In this document: one piece after another, positions 1 through 11,517 of the stretch | How positions within the stretch are numbered: position 1 is the first letter of the stretch | Layout of the letters: each line of letters starts with the position of its first letter | Notes under the pieces: model-generated | What the model was told of the DNA's origin: nothing | The model's database searches: none | Seen by the model: the letters and a program-made list of their open reading frames with translations, nothing else | Translations under genes and position numbers: made by a program | From: Alitabrizicola rongguiensis | GTDB taxonomy: Bacteria; Pseudomonadota; Alphaproteobacteria; Rhodobacterales; Rhodobacteraceae | Assembly (NCBI RefSeq): GCF_021491355.1 | Contig: NZ_JAKENF010000001.1 | Location: forward strand, 1,054,001 to 1,118,000 | Direction of reading: 5' to 3' | DNA length: 64,000 nucleotides

Positions 1-481
1 CGGCCTTCTGGCTTTCCGCGCGGCGGGCGAGTTCCTGCCGGTACAGCGCAAGATAGTCCACGGTGTCGATATTGAGCGCCGGAAAGCCGCCGTCGCGGGT
101 CACATCCGAAATGATGCGGCGAACGAAGGGGAACAGCAGGCGCGGGCATTCGATCAGCAGGAACGGGTGCAACTGATCTTCCGGAACGCCCTCGACATGG
201 AAGATCCCGCCATATTCGAGCTCCAGAAGGAACAGCGACTCACCGTTCGCCTTGTTTTTCGACGTGACGCGGAACTTGTTGATGACCTCGTACTGATGGT
301 CGACCGGGCGCTTCCGCGCGTCGAGGCTGACCTGAACGGTCACATCCGGGTTGATCTCAGTACCTTGCAGCCCCTTCTGTGCGACGGCGTTCTCGAAGGA
401 CATGTCGCGAATGAACTGAGCCAGGACCTGCATCCGGATTTGCGGCGCTTCGCCCGTGGCGTTTCCGTTGGCTTCCGCCAT
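1..481 (-). CDS. secB: Protein-export chaperone SecB (3' end outside window)
   Basis: SecB is a cytoplasmic tetrameric chaperone that keeps precursor proteins unfolded and hands them to SecA for export. Reading leftward from the ATG at 479-481, the protein contains the family hallmarks INPDVTVQVSLDARK, a conserved ESLFLLELEYGGIF segment, and CPRLLFPFVRRIISDVTRDG followed by FPALNIDTVDYLALY. About 160 residues are visible, close to the usual full length, and no stop is reached before the window edge, so only a few C-terminal residues are missing. The first residues (MAEANGNATGEAPQMRMQ) are typical of alphaproteobacterial SecB. It is followed on the same strand side by fxsA and the Tim44-like gene, a neighbourhood common in this group. 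Confidence 0.95.
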   Translation of the reverse strand, partial: MAEANGNATGEAPQIRMQVLAQFIRDMSFENAVAQKGLQGTEINPDVTVQVSLDARKRPVDHQYEVINKFRVTSKNKANGESLFLLELEYGGIFHVEGVPEDQLHPFLLIECPRLLFPFVRRIISDVTRDGGFPALNIDTVDYLALYRQELARRAESQKA

Positions 482-551
482 CTCAATCTCCCAATCTTGT
501 CAGGCCAAAATGGCCGTTGGGGGCATTCTCTAGCAGGTCGCCCGCGCGGTC

Positions 552-1052
552 TCAATGCCGCGTCCAGCCAGAAGGCGGGCGCGTTTCATCATCGGGAAGC
601 TCTTCCCAGGTGCCATCGATCACATCGCCACGACGGCCCGCGCCGCGCGGCGTCCCACCATATGTGACGATGAAGGCGCCGTCTTCCGAAATCTGCGCCA
701 TTTTCCGGGATGCGCCGCGCGACAGGCGGTCAAGGACCAGTTGCCGCACCGGCGGCAAAAGCAATAGTAGGCCAAGGGCATCTGCAAGAAAGCCGGGCAG
801 GACAAGCAGGATGCCCGAAACGACCGCAAAGGCGCCATTGGCAAGAACCGGCGACGGATCGTCGCGGGACATCATGGCAAGGCGCAACTGATCGCGCGCC
901 CGCGTTCCCTGCGCGCGGATCAGCAGAATGCCGGCCAGTGCGGTTCCAAGGATAATCGCCATGGTCCACCACAGGCCAATCCAGCCACCCACGGTGACAA
1001 AGAGCGCTATTTCCACAAGCGACAAGACGACGATCAGCGCCAAAAACGACAT
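552..1052 (-). CDS. fxsA: FxsA-family cytoplasmic membrane protein
   Basis: A 166-residue membrane protein of the FxsA family, named for the E. coli protein that relieves phage T7 exclusion by F plasmid; its normal cell role is not known. The N-terminus has two hydrophobic segments (about residues 1-20 and 24-45), then a GTRARDQL linker and a third hydrophobic stretch ending in LLLLLPPVRQLV, the conserved FxsA core. A polar, Arg/Asp-rich tail follows. I chose the ATG at 1050-1052 because a GAGAGGG ribosome-binding site lies a few bases upstream; a longer start at 1094 would add a Pro-rich segment without support. It is divergent from the Tim44-like gene. Confidence 0.88.
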   Translation of the reverse strand: MSFLALIVVLSLVEIALFVTVGGWIGLWWTMAIILGTALAGILLIRAQGTRARDQLRLAMMSRDDPSPVLANGAFAVVSGILLVLPGFLADALGLLLLLPPVRQLVLDRLSRGASRKMAQISEDGAFIVTYGGTPRGAGRRGDVIDGTWEELPDDETRPPSGWTRH

Positions 1053-1159
1053 AGTTTCCCTCTCGATCGGGCCGGGCGGTGGACTTGGGCCCACCCCTCA
1101 CTTACATAAGGCGCAACAGGACGGCTAAACAACTCCGGGCTGTCCAATTCGAGGTATCC

Positions 1160-1825
1160 ATGAGTTCGCCGCTGATCCAGCTTCTCGTTCTCGCCGCAGT
1201 CGCGGTGTTCCTGATCCTTAAGCTGCGCAGCGTCCTTGGGACGCGCGAAGGGTTCGAGAAGCCGCCCCTGCCACTTGAGGACAGTGTCCCCGTTCGTCCG
1301 ACGCCGCGGAATTTCGAGGTGATCGAAGGCGGGGCGGATCGTGACATCATCGACAATGTCCCCGACGGCAGCCCTGCCGCCAAGGCACTTGCGGCAATGA
1401 AATCCATCGAGCCAGGTTTTTCGGTGGTGGATTTTCTGTCGGGGGCGCGCGGAGCCTACGAGATGATCCTCATGGCGTTCGAGAAAGGCGATCTCGCTTC
1501 AATCAAGCCATTCCTGTCTGACGACGTTAACGCCTCGTTCGCCGAGGTTGTCGAGGCGCGGGAGCGCGAGGGACTGACAATCGAAAGCCATTTCGTCGGT
1601 CTGCGTGAACTTGCACTTCAGAATGCCACGTTCGATCCCGTCACGCGTGAGGCTGAAGTCACCGTCCGCTTCGTGGGCGAGTTGACTTCGGTTGTTCGCA
1701 ACCGCGCCGGCGAGGTTGTCGAGGGAAGCCCGACTGCAGCAAAGCGTCAGCGCGATATATGGACTTTTGCCCGCAAGATGGGTGCCGACGATCCGAACTG
1801 GCAACTGGTCGCAACCGGAGAATGA
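1160..1825 (+). CDS. Tim44/TimA-like membrane-anchored protein
   Basis: A 221-residue protein with one N-terminal membrane segment (about residues 4-23, LIQLLVLAAVAVFLILKLRS) followed by a polar linker and a C-terminal Tim44-like domain (about residues 75-221). The domain shows the usual FLSGARGAYEMILMAF start and the IKPFLSDDVNASF element. In mitochondria Tim44 tethers the import motor; bacterial TimA-like proteins are inner-membrane proteins of uncertain function. The ATG at 1160 places the membrane segment at the very N-terminus. The gene ends 10 bases before mltA and is probably co-transcribed with mltA and the Smr gene. Divergent fxsA and nearby secB match the usual alphaproteobacterial arrangement. 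Confidence 0.88.
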   Translation: MSSPLIQLLVLAAVAVFLILKLRSVLGTREGFEKPPLPLEDSVPVRPTPRNFEVIEGGADRDIIDNVPDGSPAAKALAAMKSIEPGFSVVDFLSGARGAYEMILMAFEKGDLASIKPFLSDDVNASFAEVVEAREREGLTIESHFVGLRELALQNATFDPVTREAEVTVRFVGELTSVVRNRAGEVVEGSPTAAKRQRDIWTFARKMGADDPNWQLVATGE

Positions 1826-1835
1826 TGGCAGGGCG

Positions 1836-2858
1836 ATGCGGGTTCTGTTGTACGCCATCGCCCTTTCGGTCCTGGCGATGACCAGCGGACCACTGCAGGC
1901 CCAGGTTCTTTCGTTCGACCAGCTCGACGGCTGGGAAAGCGACGATCACGCCCAGGCCCTGAAGGTTTTTGTCCAGACCTGCGACCAGCTCGACGATCCG
2001 GTCTGGCGGCCTATCTGCGGCTTGGCTCGAGACACGCGGCCCGACGCAGCCAAAGCGTTCTTCGAGCTTTTCTTCCGCCCGACGTTCACGGGTTCGCCCC
2101 CGGCCCTGTTCACGGGCTATTTCGAGCCGGAGCTTGACGGTTCCCCGGTCAGGACGCCGCGTTTCGCCTATCCGATCTATCGTCGCCCGCCCGACCTGGT
2201 CGATGGCGCGCCGTGGTATTCGCGCGCCGACATCGATGGCGCCGGAGTGTTGCGCGGACGCGGGCTCGAGATCGCGTGGCTCGAGGATCCGGTCGATGTC
2301 TATTTCTTGCAGGTGCAGGGATCGGGCCGGATTCGGATGCCCGATGGCCACGTCATCCGCGTTGGTTATGCCGGCAAGAACAACCAGCCTTATCGGTCGA
2401 TCGGACAGGAACTCGTCCGGCGCGGGATCTTCGATGCAAGCGAAGTTTCGGCAGATGTGATCCAGAACTGGGTGCGGCAAAATCCGGGCGCGGGTCAGTC
2501 GTTGATGAACACGAACCCCTCATTCGTCTTCTTCCGCAAGATCGCCGATCTGGCTCCGAACGAGGGGCCGATTGGCGCCATGGGCCGCCCGATCATGGCG
2601 GGGCGCAGTGTAGCGATCGACCCCGCACATGTTCCGCTGGGAGCGCCGGTCTGGATCGAAAAGGATGGTACCGAACCAATGCGGCGGCTGATGATCGCGC
2701 AGGATACCGGCGGCGCCATAAAGGGAGCTCAACGCGCGGACATCTTCTTTGGCACTGGTCGCAAGGCCGGGCTGGATGCCGGACGCATCAAGGATCCTGG
2801 CCGGCTGATCGTGCTGATGCCGATCGACCTTGCCTTTGCGATGGCCTCAAACGGCTGA
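1836..2858 (+). CDS. mltA: Membrane-bound lytic murein transglycosylase A
   Basis: MltA cleaves the MurNAc-GlcNAc bond of peptidoglycan, forming 1,6-anhydro products. The 340-residue product begins with a signal peptide ending near GPLQAQ (about residue 22). The MltA domain includes FTGYFEPELDGS and YRRPPDLVD, and the central segment VYFLQVQGSGRI. The C-terminal 3D domain carries the Asp-rich motif IAQDTGGAIKGAQRADIFFG with its catalytic aspartate. No lipobox cysteine is visible after the signal peptide, so this version may be periplasmic and soluble rather than lipid-anchored. The start at 1836 is preferred because it gives a clean signal peptide. It lies between the Tim44-like gene and the Smr gene, with only two bases before the latter. 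Confidence 0.93.
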   Translation: MRVLLYAIALSVLAMTSGPLQAQVLSFDQLDGWESDDHAQALKVFVQTCDQLDDPVWRPICGLARDTRPDAAKAFFELFFRPTFTGSPPALFTGYFEPELDGSPVRTPRFAYPIYRRPPDLVDGAPWYSRADIDGAGVLRGRGLEIAWLEDPVDVYFLQVQGSGRIRMPDGHVIRVGYAGKNNQPYRSIGQELVRRGIFDASEVSADVIQNWVRQNPGAGQSLMNTNPSFVFFRKIADLAPNEGPIGAMGRPIMAGRSVAIDPAHVPLGAPVWIEKDGTEPMRRLMIAQDTGGAIKGAQRADIFFGTGRKAGLDAGRIKDPGRLIVLMPIDLAFAMASNG

Positions 2859-2860
2859 TC

Positions 2861-3457
2861 ATGGCGCGGCGTCGGACCCTTCGACCGGAGGAAGAAGACC
2901 TCTGGCAGAGCGTCGCGCGAACGGCGCAACCGCTTCATCCACAGAAATCTCCGTCTCTGGACCAGCTGCGCTCACCTCTGCCGACCGAGTCCTCACAAAA
3001 GGCAGAGCAACCAGAACCGATCCGGACCTTCCGGGTTGGGGAGCGGGCGCAGACGGTTCTCGGGCATGACCTGAGCCCGTCGATTTCAGACAGCATGACG
3101 CGGGCGCCCCTTAGGATGGATGCGAAGGCTTTTGCCCAGATGTCGCGCGGCAAGCTCTCGCCTGAGGCGCGCATCGACCTTCACGGCATGACGTTGGCCG
3201 AAGCGCATCCTGAACTCATCCGGTTTGTGCTGAATGCCCAGTCGCAGGGTCTTCGGCTGGTTCTTGTCATTACTGGCAAAGGCAAGCGGATGGAGGACAG
3301 CGGGCCCATTCCGCAGCGGGTCGGGGTCCTGAAGCACAGCGTGCCTCAATGGCTGCGCTTGCCCCCTTTGGCACCGGCGATCCTGCAGGTCGCGGAGGCG
3401 CATCTGAAACACGGGGGCAGCGGCGCCTACTACGTCTACCTGCGGCGGTCGCGGTGA
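2861..3457 (+). CDS. Smr domain protein (MutS2 C-terminal-like)
   Basis: A 198-residue stand-alone Smr-domain protein. After a basic, Pro/Gln-rich N-terminal half, the Smr domain occupies about residues 100-198 with the signature RIDLHGMTLAEAH and the second motif LVLVITGKGKRMED, ending in HLKHGGSGAYYVYLRR. Smr domains bind nucleic acid and several have nicking endonuclease activity; the cellular role of short Smr proteins in alphaproteobacteria is not settled. The ATG at 2861 follows the mltA stop by two bases, suggesting translational coupling. Its stop codon sits in the loop of a perfect hairpin shared with the convergent esterase gene. Confidence 0.88.
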   Translation: MARRRTLRPEEEDLWQSVARTAQPLHPQKSPSLDQLRSPLPTESSQKAEQPEPIRTFRVGERAQTVLGHDLSPSISDSMTRAPLRMDAKAFAQMSRGKLSPEARIDLHGMTLAEAHPELIRFVLNAQSQGLRLVLVITGKGKRMEDSGPIPQRVGVLKHSVPQWLRLPPLAPAILQVAEAHLKHGGSGAYYVYLRRSR

Positions 3458-3467
3458 AGCCGCGACC
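3447..3467. terminator. Hairpin at convergent gene ends
   Basis: GGTCGCGG at 3447-3454 pairs perfectly with CCGCGACC at 3460-3467 around a five-base loop. The loop contains the stop codon of the Smr gene and the right arm abuts the stop of the convergent esterase gene. There is no clear T-run on either side, so it may act as a bidirectional 3' end structure rather than a classic intrinsic terminator. Confidence 0.45.
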
Positions 3468-4591
3468 TACTGCTGAAGCGCGTCGTTCAGTCCTTCAACC
3501 GGCTTCAGTACGATGTTCGTCGCCCCCCGCGCCGTCAGCACCAGTCCGGTAAGAATGCCGGGCCGGCCGGCCTGGTCCTGGTTGAAGGCCGCCTGGACGG
3601 CGTCCATCTTGCCGAGAAGCGCGATCAGCTCGGGCGAGGTTGCAACGTTGAAGTGCCCTGAGCCGGTCGAGAATGCAGTCGTATCAATGACCTGGATATC
3701 CAGACCGGCAAGCTGGCTGCCATCGGGCATGTTGCCAAGCCGGTTCGGCTCCATCGTGATGAAGGATGACAACCGCAGCGCCTTGTCCTTGTTCGATGTG
3801 AAGATAAAGAACGGCTCCGGAAGGTTGGTGAAGGTCGCAGCCTGCGAACGGAAAAGCTCGACATCGATATCCGGCGAAAGCAGCACAACTCCCCCAAGGT
3901 GCCGCTTCAGTTGGGCGGGATTGCGGATGTCCATCTGGCGCAGCGATTCGACAAGGAGCTGCGACCCCATGGAGTGCCCGACGACAATGACCTTGTCCGC
4001 ACCTGCCGCGATGACATCATTGAAGAGTTTCTCGAACCCATCACGTGCATAAAGGGCAGAGTCCCTGTCATGGACGTAACCGAGGGGCTTCGCCGTCGAT
4101 GGCCACGAATAGTGAACCGCAACACCCGGCATCTCCAGATCGTGGACCAACTGGGCCATCCGGTAGAGCCCTTCCGCGAACGTATTGTTGAAGCCGTGAA
4201 CGAAGATCACCACGGTTCGTTCAGAGGCTGGCTTCGTTAGGATCGCGCGGTGCAAGTCGCGCTCGAAGGTCTTGGCATCTGGATAGATAACGGCGCCGGT
4301 TGTCACGAACTCGGTTTGCGGATCAGGAGCCCGGCCGCGCTTGGGCCAGCGAATCTCGCCGGGGGTACGATCGGGCGGGACCGAGATATCGTACTTGGCC
4401 AGCGACACTTTGGACGACCGGCCAGTACCGAACTCTCCGATGGCTGGATCATACTCGCGGGTCGTGCCGACAAAAACGGTCTCGATCTTTCCGACGCCCC
4501 GAGCCGCAGGGTCAATGGTTATCGCGCCACGGGAGCCACAGGCGGCAAGGACGACCAGAAGGGCAACGACTAGAACTTGCGAACGCATCAT
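3467..4591 (-). CDS. Lipoprotein alpha/beta hydrolase (DUF900-type esterase)
   Basis: A 374-residue predicted lipoprotein. The N-terminus is a lipoprotein signal with the lipobox LAAC at about residues 15-18, so Cys18 is the likely lipidated residue. The body is an alpha/beta hydrolase of the DUF900 (esterase/lipase-like) type: TVVIFVHGFNNTF forms the oxyanion region, and VVGHSMGSQL contains the nucleophilic serine; acidic and His members follow (LSPDIDVELF; TGSGHFNV). The natural substrate cannot be told from sequence. Two ATG codons occur in a row at the start (4589-4591 and 4586-4588); either gives the same signal peptide. It is convergent with the Smr gene and sits downstream of hslU. Confidence 0.85.
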   Translation of the reverse strand: MMRSQVLVVALLVVLAACGSRGAITIDPAARGVGKIETVFVGTTREYDPAIGEFGTGRSSKVSLAKYDISVPPDRTPGEIRWPKRGRAPDPQTEFVTTGAVIYPDAKTFERDLHRAILTKPASERTVVIFVHGFNNTFAEGLYRMAQLVHDLEMPGVAVHYSWPSTAKPLGYVHDRDSALYARDGFEKLFNDVIAAGADKVIVVGHSMGSQLLVESLRQMDIRNPAQLKRHLGGVVLLSPDIDVELFRSQAATFTNLPEPFFIFTSNKDKALRLSSFITMEPNRLGNMPDGSQLAGLDIQVIDTTAFSTGSGHFNVATSPELIALLGKMDAVQAAFNQDQAGRPGILTGLVLTARGATNIVLKPVEGLNDALQQ

Positions 4592-4679
4592 TGCCTCAGA
4601 TCTCCACGGCGACCTATCGGATGTCTCGGCGAGAGAATGCGCAGCAGGTCAATTTGGCGTCAAGCCAAGGCCCGGCCCC

Positions 4680-5975
<1,296 letters not shown>

Positions 5976-6046
5976 CGCTCTCTCCTCGGAGTTTGCGTTG
6001 TCATATATGCAGGACCGTCGCGCGGGCAATGCAGTCTGGCGGCTGG

Positions 6047-7123
6047 TCAGCCGTTATCCGCATAGGGCGGAAGGCGATCCTTTCCGGGGAAATCGGGAAG
6101 CGCCCTCATCAAGCCAGCGCGGATCTGCGTCCAGTAGGTGCCGATAGCGGTCAGGAAGGCGCCAAGGATCAGAAGCAGCAGCGCCAGCGAAAGATTGCTG
6201 TCTCCGTACCGCAGAACCCAGGCGATAAGCAGGCCCAGATAGCCGATGCCAGCGGTCAGGAAGCTGCGGCGGTCGATGACAAGCGCCAGAAGGCCGATCG
6301 CCACCAATGCCAGAGCCAGCAGCAGGTTTCCTGCCGTGTCACCCTGGCTATAGGCGGTCAGCGCCACAGTGTTGACCAGCGCCGGCGCGGCGAGGATATG
6401 GCACCAGAAGCCGGTCGCGGACCATCGGCCAAGCCGGTACGGGTCCTTCATGTCGCACCATAGGCCCGCGACCAGCATCACAAGCCCAAAGATCAGCGTC
6501 GCAACGGGCAAACCGCTTCCCGCAGCCAGATCAAATAGCGCCGTCCAGTCGAAGGCCATGTCGCCGAAGGGGAAGATAAGGTCGACTGCGATAAAGACCG
6601 GCAGACTCGCGGCCAGGCCCATGGGCAGCGCCGTGAAAGGCACCTTGAACACGCGGAAATGCAGGGCAAGCGCCGCAAGGCAGATCAGGGAATAGATGAG
6701 CGCCACCAGTCGCGGATGCGACTCGGGCCCGAAGACGGCGGAAAGGATGAGTGCCGCTCCGATGGCGATCCCTAATGCAAAGCCGACCACCAGAACTATG
6801 CTGGGCAGCGCCATGCGGCGCTTAAGGGTGAAATAGCGGGCAAAAACCCAGCACAGGCCGGCGGCCAAGAAGGGCAGGATCGCGCCCCCAAAGATCTGCC
6901 CGACTGCAAGGATACCCGATATCAACAATACCAGACCGACCGACACAAAGATCTCGGCAAACCCACGAAACAGCTCGAACGGCTCGTCTTCGGGGCCGAG
7001 CGTCTTGCGATAGCCCAGACGCTCCTCGCTGATTGTCAGCAGGCGCGCCGCCTGTGCCTCGGTCAGCACGCCCGAAGCCACGGCCGCCCGAAGGTCGTCG
7101 CGGGTCAGGCTGTCCTGCGCCAT
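6047..7123 (-). CDS. DUF2157-type polytopic membrane protein
   Basis: A 358-residue predicted inner-membrane protein. The soluble N-terminus (residues 1-60) contains [18 protein letters not shown], resembling the DUF2157 N-terminal region. It is followed by about nine or ten hydrophobic segments rich in Leu, Ala, Gly and Ile, ending in a short polar tail. No enzymatic motif is visible and the function is unknown. The ATG at 7121-7123 starts one base after the hslV stop codon, so the gene is almost certainly in one transcript with hslV upstream and hslU downstream. DUF assignment is from pattern memory and is the weakest part of the call. Confidence 0.72.
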   Translation of the reverse strand: MAQDSLTRDDLRAAVASGVLTEAQAARLLTISEERLGYRKTLGPEDEPFELFRGFAEIFVSVGLVLLISGILAVGQIFGGAILPFLAAGLCWVFARYFTLKRRMALPSIVLVVGFALGIAIGAALILSAVFGPESHPRLVALIYSLICLAALALHFRVFKVPFTALPMGLAASLPVFIAVDLIFPFGDMAFDWTALFDLAAGSGLPVATLIFGLVMLVAGLWCDMKDPYRLGRWSATGFWCHILAAPALVNTVALTAYSQGDTAGNLLLALALVAIGLLALVIDRRSFLTAGIGYLGLLIAWVLRYGDSNLSLALLLLILGAFLTAIGTYWTQIRAGLMRALPDFPGKDRLPPYADNG

Positions 7124-7124
7124 C

Positions 7125-7682
7125 TCAGGCTCGGATCCGTTCAACGGTGAGATTGCCGTTGGTATAGACGCAAATCTCGGCAGCGATTGCCATGGCCCGC
7201 CGCGCGATATCTTCCGCCTGGAGATCGGTCGACATCAGGCCCCGCGCCGCGGCCAGAGCGAAGTTGCCGCCAGATCCGATCGCCGCCACGTCATTCTCGG
7301 GTTCCAGCACGTCGCCCGCCCCGGTGATGACGAACAGATCGCGTCCGTCGGTAACGATCAGCATCGCCTCGAGATTGCGCAAGTACTTGTCCATGCGCCA
7401 GTCCTTCGCAAGCTCAACGCAGGCTCGTGCCAGTTGGCCCGGCAGCGCTTCGAGCTTCTTCTCCAGCCGCTCCAGCAGTGTGAAGGCATCGGCGGTGGAT
7501 CCGGCGAACCCCGCTACAATGTCGCGTCCGCCCGGCGACAGGCGGCGAACCTTGCGGGCCGTGCCCTTGATGACTGTTTGCCCAAGGCTGACCTGGCCGT
7601 CGCCCGCGACGACAACCTCGCCGCCCCGCCGCACAGCAAGGATGGTCGTGCCATGCCATCCGGGAAACTTGTCTTCGGCCAT
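7125..7682 (-). CDS. hslV: ATP-dependent protease peptidase subunit HslV
   Basis: HslV is the proteasome-like peptidase of the HslUV complex. The 185-residue product begins [20 protein letters not shown]; the family has an N-terminal threonine nucleophile, so cleavage after Gly11 would expose Thr12. Conserved blocks follow: [37 protein letters not shown] (split by a short gap from the nucleophile region), and [16 protein letters not shown]. The ATG at 7680-7682 has AGGAGG upstream. The short propeptide-like leader of 11 residues is typical of alphaproteobacterial HslV. It is the first gene of the hslV, membrane protein, hslU group. Confidence 0.97.
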   Translation of the reverse strand: MAEDKFPGWHGTTILAVRRGGEVVVAGDGQVSLGQTVIKGTARKVRRLSPGGRDIVAGFAGSTADAFTLLERLEKKLEALPGQLARACVELAKDWRMDKYLRNLEAMLIVTDGRDLFVITGAGDVLEPENDVAAIGSGGNFALAAARGLMSTDLQAEDIARRAMAIAAEICVYTNGNLTVERIRA

Positions 7683-7740
7683 AACCGCCTCCTTTGACTT
7701 CGGCGGAATATGGCTGCGGCACCAAGGCAGCACAACCCGC

Positions 7741-7770
7741 CAAGCAAAAGGGCGCCCGAAGGCGCCCCTC
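7741..7770 (-). terminator. Intrinsic terminator after trxA
   Basis: On the minus strand GGGCGCC, a TTCG tetraloop and GGCGCCC form a perfect seven-pair hairpin (arms 7761-7767 and 7750-7756) followed by TTTT at 7746-7749. It sits 22 bases past the trxA stop and fits a rho-independent terminator for the long leftward addB-addA-trxA unit, before hslV starts. Confidence 0.85.
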
Positions 7771-7792
7771 AAAAGCTTTATTGAACGGCGGA

Positions 7793-8119
7793 TCAGATCG
7801 CCGAATTGATCCAGTTGGCCAACGCAGCCTTGGGCGCTGCGCCGATCTTGTTCGAGACGACCTCGCCGTTCTTGAACAGGAACAGCGCGGGGATGCCACG
7901 AACGCCAAGAACCGCCGGGCTGTCGGGGTTTTCGTCCACGTTGACTTTGACGATCTTCACCTTGCCGGCATATTCAGCGGCCAGTTCTTCCAGGGCCGGG
8001 CCGATCTGGCGGCAGGGGCCGCACCATTCGGCCCAGAAATCGACGACGACCGGAACGTCCGACTTGCGGACTTCGGCGTCGAAGGTAGCATCGGTGACGG
8101 CGACGGTATTGGTGGCCAT
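7793..8119 (-). CDS. trxA: Thioredoxin
   Basis: Thioredoxin 1 type, 108 residues, a cytoplasmic dithiol-disulfide reductant. The active site is [14 protein letters not shown], with the Cys-Gly-Pro-Cys pair at about residues 33-36, and the conserved cis-proline loop appears as [16 protein letters not shown]. The ATG at 8117-8119 follows a run with GGAGA; the extended upstream reading frame overlaps the addA end and is not supported. It lies 71 bases downstream of addA and is closed by a strong hairpin terminator, so it is likely the last gene of the leftward block that begins near divL. Confidence 0.96.
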   Translation of the reverse strand: MATNTVAVTDATFDAEVRKSDVPVVVDFWAEWCGPCRQIGPALEELAAEYAGKVKIVKVNVDENPDSPAVLGVRGIPALFLFKNGEVVSNKIGAAPKAALANWINSAI

Positions 8120-8190
8120 GATGGGGTCTCCCAGGCACAAGCTGATGGGGAATAGGTCGGACCTGAACCTATGGACAGGGGTCGGGGCCG

Positions 8191-11100
8191 TCAAGGGACG
8201 GTGATCCTTTGCAAGGCCGCCATGACCAGATCGCGGGGCAGCGGCATCAGGCTCGGCCCCTCGGTCCACAAGATTGCCAGGTCGACTTGCTTGTTTGGAT
8301 GGAGCTGTTCCAGAAGGGCGCCGTAGGCGGCCATCTGGCGCAGGATGCCTTCCGGCACGTCCTCAGCCCGGTCGGGCACAACGCGATTCGACTTGAAGTC
8401 GATCGCCGTCACCCGGTCGGGCGCAATGATCAGCCGGTCGATCGATCCAGCCATCATCTGACCGCCGACCCGGCCGGCCACCTCCACCTCGGCCAGTGAT
8501 CCGCTGCCAAACAATGCCCCGAAGGCCGGATGGGTCAGCACGCTTGTGGCACGGTCGAGCTCCAGAGCGCGATCCTGCGGATCGATGTCGGCCAGCAATC
8601 GATCCGCTGCGGACGGCCAAGCGGCAGGCGGCAGACCGGGCAGCAGTTCCAGCAGAAGGTGCAGGGAGGTTCCCCGGCGCTTGGCAAGCTCTTGCAAGGA
8701 TGGGTCCGAGTCACCGGCAAGCGCCTTGGCTCCGCCAAGGTCCGACGGCGACAGGATTGCAGGCGGGCGAACCCCTTCAGGCGCAGGACGACGCGCCCAG
8801 TCTGGCAGCGCAGGCTCGACCCCCGCCGCCTCTTCTGCACCAGGGCTCGGCAGGGGCCAATTGCCGCAGGCCAGTCGGAGCATTCCGTCGGAAAGCGGCT
8901 CTGCACCGGCGGAAATCATGCCCTGCGCAACGATCTGATACCAGCAGTCGGGATTTTCCACTGACCCCGCCGCCGCGACGATCAGCCAGCATTGAGCGCG
9001 GGTCATCGCGACATAGAGAAGCCGCAGACTTTCTTGGGCCGCTGCAGCCTGTCTTTGGGACTGCGCTGCCGCCAGCGGCGGAGGGCTGTCCTCTGCCCGC
9101 ATTCGCCATGCCGCGCCACCTTGAGCAATCGGGACAATGTCATCCCCGGACGGGGCTCTGCGGTCCTGCGTCTCTGGCAGGATGACCACCGGCGCTTCCA
9201 GCCCCTTGGCGCCATGGACCGTCATCACCCGGATGCGGCCACCAGCGCTTTCCATCTGGCGCTTCACCTCGATCTCTTCGGTAGTCAGCCAGCCCAGAAA
9301 TCCGGTCAGGCTTGGCACCTCGCTGCGCTCATAGGCAAGTGCCTGAGTCAGCAACTCGTCAATTCCGTCCTCGGCCTCTTCGCCCAATCGGGCGATCAGA
9401 CGCCGCCGCCCGTCATGCCGGGTCAGGGCCCGTTCGATCAGGTCATAGGGCCTCAGGAAGTCGGACTGATCGCGCAAGTCGCGCAGGACGGCGACGGTTT
9501 CGGCGCGTCGATCCGCCGCGCCGCGCAGCGCCTCCCACAAACCGCCCTTTCGACCCTGTGCCAGCGAAAACAGGTCCTGCTCGGACCAGCCGAACAGAGG
9601 TGAACGCAGCACTGCGGCCAGTGACAGCTCGTCATCATCGGTTGCCAGGAATGACAGAAGCGCCGTCAGGTCGCGCACGGCGATCTCGCCCCCAAGCTTT
9701 AGCCGGTCGGCCCCCGCGATGGGCAGCCCCGCCGCCTTGCAGGCCCGGATGATCTCTCCGAAAAGTCCGGATCGCCGCTGAACCAGGATCAGCACATCCC
9801 CCGCCGTCATCGGCCGGCACCGCCCGTTCGACAGAGGTATTTGCACACCGTCTGCCAGCCAACCGGTAATCTGGTCGGCAATCCGTCTGGCCAGGCGAGC
9901 GTTGTGGTGCTCATCGGTGACCAGATCGACCGGGTCGAACCAATCGCCAGGTTCCGGGTCCTCGACCTTGGCGATCGCGGGCCACAGATCGACGCGGCCC
10001 GGCAAGTCTTCATGGAAGGCTATATGGCGAACCTCGGTCCCAAGCGCACGCCCTGTCTCTGGGTCGAAGGTTCGGTCGACCAGATCGAGGATCGCGCGGG
10101 ACGAGCGGAACGAATGGTCCAGCGTCAAGTCGGCAAGCCGCATGTCGACCTGCGCCAGCCGCGCCCGGAATTCGGCCTTCATCCGGTCGAAGGCCTGGAG
10201 ATCGGCGCCCTGGAACGAATAGATCGACTGCTTCTTGTCGCCCACCACGAAGATCGTGCGCTCGACATCCCGGGCGCCCCGGCCCGTGGTGAATTCCTGA
10301 GCCAGAAGCTCGATCACCCGCCATTGCTCCGGGCTGGTGTCCTGCGCCTCGTCGACAAGAATATGGTCGATGCCGCCGTCAAGCCTGAACAGAACCCATT
10401 GCGCAACCGACGGATCGGTCAGCAACTGGCGGGCTTTGGCGATGAGGTCGTCGAAGTCGAGCTTGCCGCCGGCGGCCTTCCGCGCCGCATATTCCGGAAG
10501 GAAGGCGTCCGCAAGGCGATGAAGTGCAAGCGTCCGCTCGGCCGCACGCAAGGCGATGCGGTCCGCCCGTGCCGCCTCGACCCGCAACATCAGCGCCTCA
10601 AGCGGCGCCAAAAGCGGCCCAAGCGCAGCGCGGGTCGCCTTGGTCGGGAACGAGCCGATCTTGGCCGAGTAGGGCTGCTGTGCCGAGGCTCCTGTCAGGA
10701 AGACATCCTCGAGTATCTCCAGATCCGGCTCGGCAAAGGAGAAGGCAGAGAGCCGCGCCGCCGCCTTGCTGTCATTCGTGCCGCCGCCAGCCAGGATATC
10801 CACCACCTTTGGCAGCCAGGCCTCCTCACCGCCAAGAAGCACTGACGCGAGAACGGTCTCTAACTTGGCGTCTTCGGGCAGGCCAAACTGCCGAAGGGCC
10901 GCCGCCCGGTCGAAACAACCGGGGAAATGCGACCGGTTTCGCGCGACGTTTTCGGCAAGGTCATCCAGGCTGTCGCCGGTGAAATGGCGAGCGATGGCGG
11001 CCACGGCTTCAGGGGCCAACGACTCGGCCATCTCCTCGACGATCTCATTGCGGATAAGCCTTGCGGCGCGATCGTCGAGTTCGACGAACTGTGGGGAGAC

Positions 11101-11517
11101 GCCTGCCTCAAGGGGAAACCTGCGCAGAAGCGAGGCGCAGAAGGAGTGGATCGTCTGGATGCGCAACCCGCCAGGTGTTTCGATCGCGCGGGCAAACAGC
11201 CGCCTGGCGCTCGCCAGCACGCCTTCGTCTGCCGGTCCTTCGGCACCGAGTCCGGCCAGCGAGGCGCGCAAGGCGTCCGCGTCCTGCATCGCCCATTCGC
11301 CAAGGCGACGGAACAGACGGTTCTGCATCTCGGAAGCCGCCGCCTTCGTGTAGGTGAGGCAGAGGATACGCTGGGGCTCAACCCCGTTCAGCAGAAGCCG
11401 TGCCACCCTGTCGGTCAGGACGCGGGTCTTGCCAGACCCGGCATTGGCCGAAAGCCAGGTTGACGTGCCCGGATCGGCCGCCTCGACCTGCCTGATGCTG
11501 GCCAAGTCGCGCGTCAT
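8191..11517 (-). CDS. addA: Double-strand break repair helicase AddA
   Basis: AddA is the UvrD-like helicase-nuclease subunit of the AddAB complex, which processes double-strand breaks for recombination (functional equivalent of RecBCD). The 1108-residue product has Walker [17 protein letters not shown] near residue 22-37, motif Ia/Ic around [14 protein letters not shown], Walker [15 protein letters not shown], the [14 protein letters not shown] motif, [16 protein letters not shown], and [12 protein letters not shown]-terminal RecB-type nuclease domain includes TAIDFKSNR. The ATG at 11515-11517 overlaps the addB stop as ATGA, implying translational coupling. Confidence 0.95.
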   Translation of the reverse strand: MTRDLASIRQVEAADPGTSTWLSANAGSGKTRVLTDRVARLLLNGVEPQRILCLTYTKAAASEMQNRLFRRLGEWAMQDADALRASLAGLGAEGPADEGVLASARRLFARAIETPGGLRIQTIHSFCASLLRRFPLEAGVSPQFVELDDRAARLIRNEIVEEMAESLAPEAVAAIARHFTGDSLDDLAENVARNRSHFPGCFDRAAALRQFGLPEDAKLETVLASVLLGGEEAWLPKVVDILAGGGTNDSKAAARLSAFSFAEPDLEILEDVFLTGASAQQPYSAKIGSFPTKATRAALGPLLAPLEALMLRVEAARADRIALRAAERTLALHRLADAFLPEYAARKAAGGKLDFDDLIAKARQLLTDPSVAQWVLFRLDGGIDHILVDEAQDTSPEQWRVIELLAQEFTTGRGARDVERTIFVVGDKKQSIYSFQGADLQAFDRMKAEFRARLAQVDMRLADLTLDHSFRSSRAILDLVDRTFDPETGRALGTEVRHIAFHEDLPGRVDLWPAIAKVEDPEPGDWFDPVDLVTDEHHNARLARRIADQITGWLADGVQIPLSNGRCRPMTAGDVLILVQRRSGLFGEIIRACKAAGLPIAGADRLKLGGEIAVRDLTALLSFLATDDDELSLAAVLRSPLFGWSEQDLFSLAQGRKGGLWEALRGAADRRAETVAVLRDLRDQSDFLRPYDLIERALTRHDGRRRLIARLGEEAEDGIDELLTQALAYERSEVPSLTGFLGWLTTEEIEVKRQMESAGGRIRVMTVHGAKGLEAPVVILPETQDRRAPSGDDIVPIAQGGAAWRMRAEDSPPPLAAAQSQRQAAAAQESLRLLYVAMTRAQCWLIVAAAGSVENPDCWYQIVAQGMISAGAEPLSDGMLRLACGNWPLPSPGAEEAAGVEPALPDWARRPAPEGVRPPAILSPSDLGGAKALAGDSDPSLQELAKRRGTSLHLLLELLPGLPPAAWPSAADRLLADIDPQDRALELDRATSVLTHPAFGALFGSGSLAEVEVAGRVGGQMMAGSIDRLIIAPDRVTAIDFKSNRVVPDRAEDVPEGILRQMAAYGALLEQLHPNKQVDLAILWTEGPSLMPLPRDLVMAALQRITVP